NCBI GenBank assembly: GCA_930367205.1
Contig: OV884014.1
Coordinates: 71,093,104-71,157,103 of the forward strand
Direction: 5' to 3'
DNA from: Acanthosoma haemorrhoidale
Lineage: Eukaryota > Arthropoda > Insecta > Hemiptera > Acanthosomatidae
Length of the DNA: 64,000 nucleotides
The notes below the pieces were generated by a model, which did no database searches, was not told the DNA's origin, and was given only the letters and a program-made list of their open reading frames with translations. Position numbers and translations under genes: made by a program. This document shows, piece by piece, positions 1 to 11,045 of this stretch. Numbering within the stretch: position 1 is the stretch's first letter; each line of letters begins with the position of its first letter.

Positions 1-311
1 AAAAACTTATTTCAGGAGCTTCATTCGAGTTATTTTTGTTAGATGTGAGTTAGTTTTAGGTCTATGATAAATAAGGTGAGCTCCATTACTTTCAATAAAT
101 TCAGTCCATTAATTTATAATGTTCATCATTATACTTTTGTGCAATTCAGATCACTATTAGTAGAAAACAGAATTTGTATAAAATGTAGCCAAGCTACAGG
201 AAATATAATGAAACAATTGTAAATAGATTCTTTTGTAGAATTTTTATTTTGTAAAATATATTAATTTTGTAACGAGGAGATATGGGGGAGGAAAAAAAAA
301 AAGAAAAAGAT
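1..311 (+). repeat. Unclassified dispersed repeat R1, copy 1
   Basis: Positions 78-230 match, in reverse orientation, positions 1667-1792. The part at about 48-130 also matches 40469-40560. A small conserved hairpin, tgtagc-caa-gctaca, lies at about 184-198. The copy runs into an A-rich tract at about 285-310, which would fit the tail of a retroposed element. The left end may lie outside the window. I do not recognise the family and no reading frame supports a protein. Confidence 0.55.
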
Positions 312-1640
312 GAGTAATGGTTCCAGCTAATGTATCATTGTAGTATTATCCTGTTATTTGTCAAGTTATTAGAAACGGAAAAATATTATGCACGTAAGAA
401 CTGCGTGGTCATTGATGGGCTTCACTTGCACAGGGATTCTGCCATGTAAGCAAATTATATAATAAATTAATTAAAAATAAATAATAAGGTTTCTAGGTCG
501 TTTTAATTTCATTTTACTTTGTCAGGGCATGAACGGCCAGTAGACCTGATGGATGTCGTTTTAAAACTTTAAACTTGATTACTTTTAATATTAAACCTTA
601 AATTTCCCCTTATGCCAGAAAAAATTAATCTAACATTGGTAATAATAATTTTTTATGAACGTCTAACGGTTTTTTGAAAATAAAAAAATCAGTCCTATAT
701 ATCATCATCAAAGATCGGTTTATTATGCATAAAGAGAGAGATGAGATAAAAATAAAATGGGATTCACATAGAAGTCGACCTCAACTTCCCCCCCTCCTCA
801 TTACTTTCTAAAATGGAGGAAAATAATTGACTTATTCATATTCATCAAAGTCCGTCTATGATTGTTCATGAATAATAATAACTCATCATAGTTCATGATA
901 TAAATTACTGCATCTTTTATTTATAACTTAATTGTAATAGATCCCGTAACATTAGGGCCAATGATTCTTACTAGATTTACTTGTCTATCGTTTACGTACA
1001 AAATGCTCGATGCAATCTATCAGAAATGTCAATCTGCAACAATAGTTGAAGCCGTATATGTTCAGGTTAATGTTGTGAACTATTAAGTGTCCCCCTTCTT
1101 TATGCCATGAGAATGTTGTTATGAATAAAGAAAAAGACTAGTTAAATGCGTTATAAATTCAACTGCTGTGCGCGGGCTGTGACCGAAGCACTCCCTAAAA
1201 CTCCACCTGGCCCTTAAGCGTACCCCCCCCGTGCGCGTAAATTATAGTGCGTGCGCTATTATAGGCCCTTTTTGACCGCAGACTTCGCTTTTGTCCGATA
1301 ATTAGCGCTGAGGTCTGTTTGGTCGCGTGCGGTCATAAGTCACTGGCCCTAAAGTGTGGTATAAAATAAGAGGGCATTCATCCTACTGAACAAACTGAAA
1401 ATGAAAAAGAGCCTTTTGACTTTCATTGACGATAGGTTACATCGGTGACTATTAAATTATTAGAGTGTTAGATTGGAAGAAATTATAGTCAGGTTTTAAA
1501 TTAGACCAGCTTGATAGAACTCTGTGTGCACGGTATCCATGTAGTGGTTAACTGATCGCAGAGTAAAATGAGGATGACAGACGTGGGCTGTCAAAGCAAT
1601 TGACAATTAAAGAAAAGCTTTTGAAGAGAATTTATTTTTT
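312..1640. other. AT-rich spacer between inverted R1 copies
   Basis: No long open frame and no recognisable gene. A somewhat GC-richer patch at about 1165-1350 contains a run of C and several GCGC-rich words, but no tRNA fold or coding signal could be supported. It is listed because it is bounded on both sides by opposite copies of repeat R1. Confidence 0.5.
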
Positions 1641-1795
1641 TGTTTCATATCCCCTTAATACAAATGGATCTATTTACAATTGCTTCATTATATTTCCTGT
1701 AGCTTAGCTACATTTTATACAAATTCTGTTTTCTACTAATTGTGATCTGCATTGTACTGTATGGACGGAATTTATTAAAAGTGAAGGGGCTCAAT
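1640..1795 (-). repeat. Dispersed repeat R1, copy 2 (reverse strand)
   Basis: The reverse complement of 1667-1792 aligns with 78-230 with few mismatches. Copy 1 has about 27 extra bases near 110-137. On the reverse strand the match is followed by an aaggggatatg block and an A-rich stretch (about 1627-1650), again suggesting an A-tailed 3' end. Compare 40221-40380, where a similar aaaggggctatg block follows the same hairpin region. Confidence 0.55.
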
Positions 1796-4594
1796 TTCTG
1801 TTATTTAAATCCTATTATTATTACCAGTTTTATGGGTTAATAAACACTAAAGAATCGAGAGTTACTTGAGGCTTATTTACCAAAATTGAACTAGAAACTT
1901 GAATCGGAGTAGTCTTTAATTTGCTAATCACTTGGAAAAAATAAGATGTTTTGACCTGATGTAACTTTTGAGCTGTGACCTGAGGTATCATCATAATCAG
2001 AGTTTTTTTTTCACTTTTATTGCTACCACATTCCTGGGCGTTTTGTTGTTATATTTTACAATTGGTATCGGTAAGCCCTGGGTATAAATTACACTCAAAC
2101 CGTAATAATTTCTTTCAGAAAACCTCTCAAAAAGTTTCAAAAAAGCTCTGATCACTTTTACAGGCGCTATTTAAGAACGTAACACCATTGCCCCGTACCT
2201 GTTATTATGTCATGCTGTAAAACGGCTACTTTCACACATGTGTCAATTACCTGTTCCGAATGAATTGGAGTGGGCAGTGTGGCACACTGAGTAATCGTCC
2301 GCAATTCATTTTTTCGGTCGATTCGGAATTCGATTTTTTTTTTTCACTCAGGTATGGGATATAATTTTCCAATCAGCATAAAATCTACACACGTAGGCGA
2401 ATACCAACCGTATGATAATGATGAGTTGATCGGTAATTGCCAGTTAGAGATTTATATAGGAGTTGGCACCTCGTTGGCGTGAGGTGTTCGGACAGCCCCT
2501 GGTTGGTCTAAAGCCGGTTTGGTAAATGGTTATTAACATGGTTTATGGGTCTGCGTCCCTTTCGCCGCTTCCTTTGTTTAATCAAACCATCGCGGTATTG
2601 AATTAACCTTCATTCTGTTTACTCTAATCTGTTCATAACAGCTCGCCTAATTACTCTATCGGAACTGTTGAGTAATCTCACTCATAACAGGTATCAAATG
2701 AAACAGATTGGTATAAAAGCCAAACTGATACGAATGCATAATAAAATATAGTTATGACATTTGAAAACATTTGTATGAATATTTACAGTCCGAAGAACAA
2801 TGGCGGAAGATTATCATTAAAGAGTTAAACTCATTTGTTGACCTGATATAATACAGTGTACTAAATTGTAACATAGAGTTCTATAATTGTAACAAGGGTC
2901 TATGTCGTAGTAAAGGCCTTTTTACAGGTGTATAAATTATGATCAAAAACTTGATCAAGAAATCGCAGTAAGTACTTTGATTGTCTGCCACTAGGGGAAG
3001 ATCATACAGAAACTAGCTCCCTATTTTAAATGGTAACATTTGTTTTTCGAATTCTTGTTCGAATTGACGATTACTTTCCAGTAGGTGTGCTAGGAAAATG
3101 ACCTTACTTTTGAAACCTTCTTGTTTATTAGAGTATATTTGGTCGACACGGTGAGCGCCCCTGTCTCTTTGATCAACCAACATGTCGAAATAGTTTAATA
3201 AAAAAAACTTATCAAAGCCCTTTTTAGACAATTAAGTTTTTTGATCAAAATTGTAGCATATGCCTTTAATCGGCCCTAACCCTTGAATTAAACTTTAAAT
3301 ATAGTTTAAATTAAACAGCTGTGAATATTGACTATTTTCCGTAAAATAGTTCGTTTTCTTTTTCTAATCGGATTAAAAATCATCTTTTCTACAAATACTA
3401 ACTAAATTATTGAGCTAATAACAGTAAAAAAAACCGGGTTAAATAATAAATCTCAAAAACTGTGGTTTTTGGAAGATCTTCGAAATCTATTTTGCTATGG
3501 TGTCTTATTTCTGTCCTTAGCCTTCGGAATAAATGGAACTTATATGGAATGTAAATTAGAGAAACCAGACCGACTTTTTCAGATTTAGTTTTTACGAATA
3601 AACTAAAACATCCTCATCGAGGTGATATGGAATTTACTATTTCAGTTGGATTGATTTTACATTAGATATAGTAAAACACTCATTCAAATTATAATTAAAA
3701 CCTTTTTTGGTGGCTTAGCAATTTCTGAATTATTTTACATGTTTGTGCAATTCCAAAAATACCTTTGTTCTCAAAATAAACTCTTACGTCCTGAGTACTA
3801 GGCAGTAAGTGAATTGCATATGGACAGTTTCAGTAGACATGAAGCACTTCAGCTTTATCTTCTCATCAAATAGACTACTGCCATTGAGCAAATATAAAAC
3901 TGTATTCTTCACATTATCTAATATAGAATTGTTGCTATGGCAAGGCTGTGGTGAAAGTAGTACGTTGCTTGGTGGAATCCCAGCCGCTGGGAGCATCACA
4001 CTGGTCGAGTTCCTGACGGAACGCATTCGTTGCAGCGCATGTTAAACTCAGACGTGCGGCCAGATTACATAAGCAGTCGTACAAGTGCGATGTCCCACAT
4101 TCTTCACAGGAGTCGAAGGTGTCCCACATTATAACGAGGCAGAACTAATGGTCAGAACTTGTACTACCGACAGACAGAACTAGATCCTGTATAGTTTTTG
4201 ATGGGAATACATATATTGATCGTAGTGATTAATTCGTAATTTATGAATGAAATCTTGTCCAAAATAAATTGCTTATGTAAATGTAATTATAGCGTTGAAC
4301 TTTTACTAGTTATGAATATGTGAACAGAACAGGATAATTGGTTATAGCCAGCCTATTTCCAGAGTGAAGTGCATACAAGGCAAATGGAACAGCCACAGAA
4401 CTAAACATAATATCCTTTAGATTGCATTCGGATTCAAAGATGGAAGTTACCAATAGCAACTACTATAGATTGACCCATATTCAAACTTATAAAGGCAATG
4501 ATGCTTAAAAGAGGAAATTGCCCAGCTATTAGAACATTCATTGAAATTATGACGTAACGCAACCCCTAATAGTGTGATGCATAATTCTAGACAA
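1796..4594. other. AT-rich intergenic sequence
   Basis: Only short open frames without family resemblance occur here (for example 3013-3231 reverse and 3809-4045 forward). I see no gene, tRNA or complete mobile element. A slightly GC-richer patch lies at 3930-4130 but its overlapping short frames on both strands conflict and none is convincing. Confidence 0.5.
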
Positions 4595-5211
4595 AATATT
4601 TTGTTTGAAGCCAAAAAAGTCGAACATCAAGCGTATCCAATCCTTTCAATCCAAAGTCCTGAGAACAATAGTATATGCCCCTTATTATGTCAGCAACAAA
4701 ACCCTTCATAACGACCTTAATATACCCTACATTCTAGAACTCATCCCTTCCAAGTTTACGAAATTTCACAGTATCCTTTCCAACCACCCTAATCCTGTAG
4801 CACAGTCATTGCACTGCGCCACTCATCCCTATAATCCTCCTCGGAGACTGAAACGGCAGTGGCCTCGTGACCTGCTATAAACGCGTGACAGTGGGAGTCC
4901 TGGCAATGGCCAGTTTCTCCAATCATGTCCTGAGCGTCTGTGGCTCTCGCGCTCTTGGTCAGCCTCGACTGGCTAGTATCCGGTGACGCGGCTGACGGAG
5001 GAGCGTGGGGGACTTCCCAAGACTCCGCTTTCTCTTCGCGGTGGATTTGGGGGGTCTCTGGGCTGTCTGTAAATATTGTATGAATGAGCGAGTGAATGAT
5101 GAACTGTAAATATGGTATGAATGAGAGAATTTATCTTAATTACTTATTGCCTTATAAAAGGCAGATTGTAATTATAGCACAATAAAGGAAATATAATAAT
5201 AATATTTTGTT
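4595..5211 (+). mobile_element. 5'-truncated Jockey-like LINE, family A, with target duplication
   Basis: An 11-bp direct repeat, aatattttgtt, sits at 4595-4605 and 5201-5211. Between them are the end of a reverse transcriptase reading frame (to 4880), a 3' UTR and a short TAA-rich tail (about 5190-5200). This is the classic layout of a non-LTR retrotransposon copied by target-primed reverse transcription and truncated at its 5' end. The 3' UTR from about 4970 is shared with the reverse-strand copy at 42551-42801, and its last 80 bases with 28511-28590. A stem-loop (tgcctt/aaggca) lies at 5148-5163. Confidence 0.88.
4606..4880 (+). pseudogene. C-terminal fragment of Jockey-type LINE reverse transcriptase ORF
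   Basis: About 90 codons remain open and end in TAA at 4878-4880. The residues include IQSFQSKVLRTI, then APYYVSNKTLHNDLNIPYI, which match the conserved region after the RT domain of Jockey-clade ORF2 proteins (consensus of the type Q-SK-LR-I--APW-V-N--LH-DL-IP). The catalytic RT core, endonuclease and ORF1 are all missing because the insertion is 5'-truncated, so no functional product is expected. There is no true ATG; the frame simply opens at the insertion boundary. Confidence 0.85.
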
Positions 5212-8200
5212 ATTTTTCGGGTTTCGCAAACATACTCGAATCGTCACCATTTTCTCTATTGAATGAAGACAGACAGACAGAGAGACAGGTAACTAAGACA
5301 AGGAGGACATGAGATATGACTTCATTACCGCCTCCGTTACATCTGTGGTCCGCTGGACTGACACGGGTGGGTAGGTGCGTCCTGTGGCTCTTCCGCTGAT
5401 AATGTTTGCTATACTATCTCATTTCCTTATCACCTGATGTACTTATGGAATATAGGGCCACTAACAATACTCACACAACTGGATACAATTTTAATAAATG
5501 TATCTAAACTTGATTTAGACCTATAATAATTGATTTTATTAGCTAAAATGAAAATCGCTATTTAAACGAAATAAATTGAAGTGTACCTAAAATTATTGAA
5601 TTTTATTGTCGGCTCCCAAAAAAGTTTAGAATATTTTTGAATTCCTTTTTTTGATACTGTCTCTAATGTATTTAACCACAACGACTTAATTAACGGAGGA
5701 AGAAGACTTATTTCACGGTTTTTTATTTTCGTACCTTTCCTTATTGTGCTTAAACCAACACTCAGCGTGAGTATAATTTATTTTTAAAGACTTTAACCGT
5801 AGAGCATAAGGATGAATGCAATTTTGGATTCGGCAATTACCTCCCTATATGTGAAAAATTCTACCAAAAGCATAGTCACTTGGAGTAAACACAAGTAAAA
5901 GAGGAGTGCCTTTGCTTGCGTAGGAAGAACGCAGTTGTAAGCTTTCTCTTTTCAAAAAGCCTCACCTTATTTGTTCCACGGTTCAGTAACGTATGCCATT
6001 GATGTCTATTTGGTGTTTAAAAATGCATTATGGTTTATAAGCCACTTATCATCATTTACTATTTAATTTATTTTAATTCAAAAATTCATAAATATAAAAT
6101 TGTCTACGCAAAAAGAGGCTGTCAATGTGGTAGTACTCAATAAGATTTACCTTACATGAGATCTACTAGGCGAAAATTGTTCTGCAAAGGCTTTTTCTTT
6201 ATTGCAGGCTATGAATACGGCCAAAGATACCATCGTTGACAAAACCTTAACCCGCTAACCCAGTCTAGCCCATTCCCTACATACATTTAAATACTAGTGG
6301 ACACGAAGGACTCGTGACACAGTTCTACACTAGGTCGGACATCTGCAAGTCTAAGCAGCAGGCTACCTGCTAATTATCGCTTATGAGCCAGGCCGGTAGC
6401 AGTCCATTGTGGAGCAGTTGTGTGGTTCTCACAGGCACTCGGTGTAGTCGCGTGATGTATGCCTGGCGTTGTAACGGCCGTGGGGGATATCGTATAATAT
6501 AAGCTTTTGCGATCCGAAGGGAGAGTATCATACATTACGATATCACCCATAAATTATTATAGAACACCATATTGATTCTATAATATTATTCTCTAAATTG
6601 ATCCTATTTCGAGGGGTTGCTTTTCACCAATAGACCCACGATCTCAAGGTTGCGTTGTGTTGTGTTGTGTGTGTTTTAATGACATCGTATCAATAATTTG
6701 TGTAACAACAAAACACATAATAAAGTTTATTAGTCAAGACAAAGAGACCTGTAATTCGACGCTCTACACCGCACAATAGAAAATTATTTATTTTTATATT
6801 AGCAATTACTATACTTAACCATGTTTTATATGGCCGACAATGAATGTATCTCACTTCCATAAATAGAAGCGGGTGATTCCCAATAGAACAGCTCACCTTT
6901 CATCCGCGCATATGTAAAGACATAAATATATACTAATCAAACGTTCATTCTATAGATACAATCCCGTAAACACTCCTTCAGTCTAACAATAATATATGCA
7001 TGCAAGAACTGTGGGAGAAAATGTTTAATCCCCAGAAGACTATCACCTCCTGTACCTAGGATGTTAAGACAAATAATCATTGTTCAAATAATGACCAGAT
7101 AATGGCAACGGTTAATGCTGTCTAATTTTCCCCTATATTGTTCCCTGCAGACATCCAATTTATTGCAGAGCATTTTGAGATCTGCCATAAGCCTGATAAA
7201 TATGTTTATCGCAGAGCGCATTCGTGCTATCGTGCATTCACTGAAGGCCTGAGACTTGCAGATATTTTGCTGACTCCACCTCAGTCTCGTGTCCACACAC
7301 GCTGGACAAACAACTTTGTTTATCTCAGACTCTTTTTGTTGTCTTAGCAAGATGCAGAATCGTCCGTGGCTGCTAATTGTTGTGGTTTCCAAATGTCACT
7401 GATAAATTACTATGATATTATGAGATCCTCTCTTATAAGTGCGAATTCATGTGTGAATATTCCTCCTGTAAATTATACATATTTTACTCGGACAGTGAAC
7501 CCGTATAACACAAACTAAAGAATGAATTATTTTAGTACAACATGTTTTATTGACGAAATAGTCAAAACACTCTCTCACAGAATGTATTGCACAGGACATG
7601 AAATTGGTTTTTAGGGTAACAGGACCATGAACATTAGCGGTCAACATTACCTGGTCTGAACTCTGTCTTGAGTTTAATCATGGTTCCACTTCTCTAGGTC
7701 GATTGAAATAAAAAATGCATTGCTTAGAGTCTGAAATGGCAAAAAACTAGTTTTAAGGTCACAGGGCGTGAAGGTGGGGCTTGGTCTAGCTGAAATACGA
7801 ACTTATTAGAGACCTCAAGGTTTCGATCTGCAAATTTTGTAGAGTTTCTGCCGTGATTAAAGGATCATCAAAAGTGTTTAAATATTAGACGTTCCAGAAA
7901 CGTGTAAAAATAACATTAAATAAAATTCCGATACAATTTTATTGGCGATCTCGGAAGTAGAAAAGGAAAGGATATTCACAAGACTTCTCAAAACGGAGTG
8001 TGCTTGTGATTTAAAATAAAATTGCCGTAAGGGAAAGAAAATTAAACTTAAGCCTTTATTGTTCTTTTGACTTTTATTATACCCGCACTTTTAAGGGTTA
8101 TATTTTTTTTATTTCCGATTTTTCTCGCCATAGCTTATAGCAGAATAATGACGTTTTTATATCTCTTGTAAGTATCTGTTGATTTTCATTCTTCACCTTG

Positions 8201-10254
8201 TTCATCATTTATTTCGTTTTTACTCATTTGGAAAATACAATTTTGGTATCAACAATAGTCAGGGGCGAGAAAATATAAAAATCTATTGATCGTTGATATA
8301 ATGAGAAAAGCATCGCAAGGTCACTAATCAATGGACTCTTCAATAAAAGTTGTGAATCGGAGATATTCGGTTTTCTATTGCGTACAGCGAAATGAATGAG
8401 GATGCCATGTACTGAGACTCTGAGGCAGACAGAACATGGAAGCATGGACCGGAACAACATCCGCTCGTGCCAAGGCAACATCTCACCGTGTCCGTCACGC
8501 GCCTTCTGTCGGGTCACGGCGGCCGGGGGTTGTCTTCCAGGAGGAGGTCGCAGAATATATGGTCAGCCATGAGTAAAATAATCGTTACTAAACATTAGTC
8601 GCCTGTGTGTTTTTTTTTTTTTATGAATGTTTGACATTTACTCCAATTTATAAAATGTAGGCATTCAGGCTCAATGCTATTAAATTAAAAAAAATAAAAT
8701 ATATTAGAAATAAAAAATATTAGTAGTATTTTTCAATGAGATTACGTCTTTTTATTCGAGTAAAGAATAAATTAATAAAAACTAATATATAAACAAAACT
8801 AAATAAATTTAATATTAAAATTACATAAGCCAATAATACAAAATTAATATTTTCCAACGTAAACCACATGTTCAAGTATTATTAAGCAACACTTCCTTGT
8901 CTCTTAAATAATAACCAACTTCAGTCATTGGTTGAACAACTCCCAAACTACGCTTTGTCAAAACTCTAGGAGTAACTATGCTGTTTCTCTCGTAGCTTGG
9001 ATTGTGGATATTCTGTAATGAGTTACTTCTCTAACTCTCTGCCTAGGTTTTTCGGGAACTAAAGATTAGATGATCCACTTACCGTTTCTCTTTTTATTTA
9101 TTTTTTCTTCTAAACAGCTAGCTAGTTTTTATATCATTTATGTGCTAAATTTTATGTTTAAACGTGCAAAGAAAGTAAAAAGGAAAGAAACAGTATCAAG
9201 ATATACCCGATGTCGATGTGCAGTGTCTAAGTGACACTTTTGGATATCTCTAAAAAAAAAAAAAAAAAATTGAACAGTTAAAATATAAACAAAACAAAAA
9301 CAGTATTCTTGTATTCTAACCAATACATAAAATATTAATAACTTTAAAATTTAAACACGATTAGATTATTGTTAACTGACATGAATGTAGAACCTCTCAC
9401 TTAAGGTTAGGAAAAAATTGTTTTTTAACTGATGTTCTTGACGATGACCTCTCGTCATGGTTAAGCACTAAGGATTAATTAATTCAAGTTTTTATAATTC
9501 TCATGCAATGTTTCACGAGTTTTCGCGCATATTCAAAATATGTTATTGTTTACATTTAATAATTATCGTTTCCCAAGGTTAACCGTGTGAAGTTAACTGC
9601 CGAAGATAATCGTTTGATGATTTGTGGCTAATTAAAGTAAAACTTGTGTTTTCAAGTCAGCGTCGCTTCCTTAAGTGGCGTCCGTTTTTTTTTTTTTTTT
9701 CTTTATTTTTCGTCTGGAAATAGTATCCTTTTCTGTAGAGTTTATACAAAGACAATTGCTTGTTAGTCTGTTTGTGGATCGTTGGGTGATACCGAGGTCT
9801 ACAAAACCGCAGCTGTACGCAATCCTCCCATCATTTGTAGTCTCAAATATATATATATGGATAAAAAAAAAAAAAAAAAATCAATATTTCAAGCTTGTAC
9901 TATACTCGTATATACATACAAAATCGGAACAGGAATCCCACGCGCCCCGAGGCAATGCCTCTAGCAGGCTGCTAGAAAAAGCGGGAACAACGAAATTGCC
10001 TTTTGTAGATTTATTCGCTTTGAGGTAGGAATGCAGTCAAAGTGAATAAATCTTTATACTTTCACTAAAGGATCCGATACATAGAAATACGTCCGAATAG
10101 ATTCTAAAAGTTTTTCTGAAAATGTCGTCCTCTTTCTTCCTCGGGATCAGAAACAGTTCTTGTGAAGTATGTTTGTTTCTTTACAGTTCCTTAAGGCACG
10201 TGGATCGATCCCTTCAGAAGAATCCACCTTGCTCCTCCCGCCATTTGTATTTCG
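5212..10254. other. AT-rich intergenic sequence with homopolymer tracts
   Basis: No convincing gene. Open frames at 7084-7392 (reverse), 7138-7347 (forward) and 8224-8517 (reverse) have no recognisable motif. At 7138 a pyrimidine-rich tract ending in CAG resembles a splice acceptor, but no matching donor or conserved protein follows. Homopolymers: A18 at 9252-9269, T16 at 9685-9700 and A18 at 9863-9880. Confidence 0.45.
9949..9975. repeat. Two abutting short palindromes
   Basis: gaggcaatgcctc (9949-9961) and ctagcaggctgctag (9961-9975) are each near-perfect inverted repeats sharing one base. They could form two adjacent hairpins. No element boundary or gene is attached to them in what I can see. 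Confidence 0.6.
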
Positions 10255-10635
10255 GTGCATGCCTTTATATACTCTAATCACAAGACAAATTTGGAGCTAT
10301 TGATATACAAGAGCATACTAAGGCCTACTCTGCTGTATGGTGCACCGCTATTTCGTTATCTGACGTATACGACAGCTAAGAAACTCCAACAATTCCAAAA
10401 CGGTATACTGATGAAAGTGGTCAGAGGTACTTCATTCGAGCAGCGAAGGAACAGTGAGCTGCATGAGATATTTGAGCTGCCTACGGTGGATGAATTCATC
10501 CAGCGTAGACATATCAAATTTTTTGACTCATTACAATATTTAACAAACCCGGTGTTAAACACTATAACCCCCGCTCCGTCCCCCAACGATGGCAGGACGC
10601 TATCGTGGCTGGAACACTGTAGTACTAGGTTCTAG
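10255..10635 (+). pseudogene. C-terminal fragment of family B LINE reverse transcriptase ORF
   Basis: The 126-residue frame contains LLIYKSILRPTLLYGAPLF, then LQQFQNGILMKVV and a stretch with LPTVDEFIQRRHIKFFDSLQ. The same motifs occur in the reverse-strand copy at 32225-32891 (LLIYKSVLRPALL, IQRRHIKVFDSM), so both derive from one family. The segment corresponds to the thumb and post-RT region of Jockey-type ORF2. The YADD active-site motif and everything upstream are absent. It is open but too short to act as an enzyme. Confidence 0.85.
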
Positions 10636-11045
10636 GTACAGATTTTGTTTGTTTGTTTTGTTTTGTTTATTTTGTTTTGTTTTAGTGTCTTAGTGTTTAT
10701 TGTTTGGTGTCGGTGACAAGGCGAAGGTGAGCCTCATCACCTAGTGTTGTATAAGAACGATGAACTTTTAACCACAATACAAATTTTACTATATTTAAGC
10801 ACTCCTCCAAATGCATGTAAATGCAGAAAGAGAAGAAATCTGTAATCCAATTATTTTATTATTTTTGTACATTGCAATATTTTGTTTTGAGGTTTTAAAA
10901 TAAAAAAAAACAAAAAAAAAACAAATTTGGAGAAACAGGTACTCTTAGTAAACGGATCCGCTGACCCCAAATAAATTCCTTTGTTTTTTCCCTATCTATA
11001 ATCTTAAAAATTTGAAAGCTAAGGGAAAAAAAAAATTTTTTTACC
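10255..11045 (+). mobile_element. 5'-truncated Jockey-like LINE, family B, 3' end
   Basis: An open frame to 10635 encodes the C-terminal part of a LINE reverse transcriptase and is followed by a long 3' UTR. The last 90 bases (from ggatccgctgaccccaaat at 10954, through a T-rich block, to an aaagct word and an A run near 11030) match the 3' ends of family B copies at 29294-29480, 31966-32886, 40129-40213 and 58931-59152. I could not find a convincing target duplication, so the 5' boundary near 10255 is approximate. Confidence 0.75.

Noticed and set aside
7084..7392. Overlapping frames on both strands, with a splice-acceptor-like tract before 7138
   Set aside because: No donor, no conserved protein and no way to prefer either strand.
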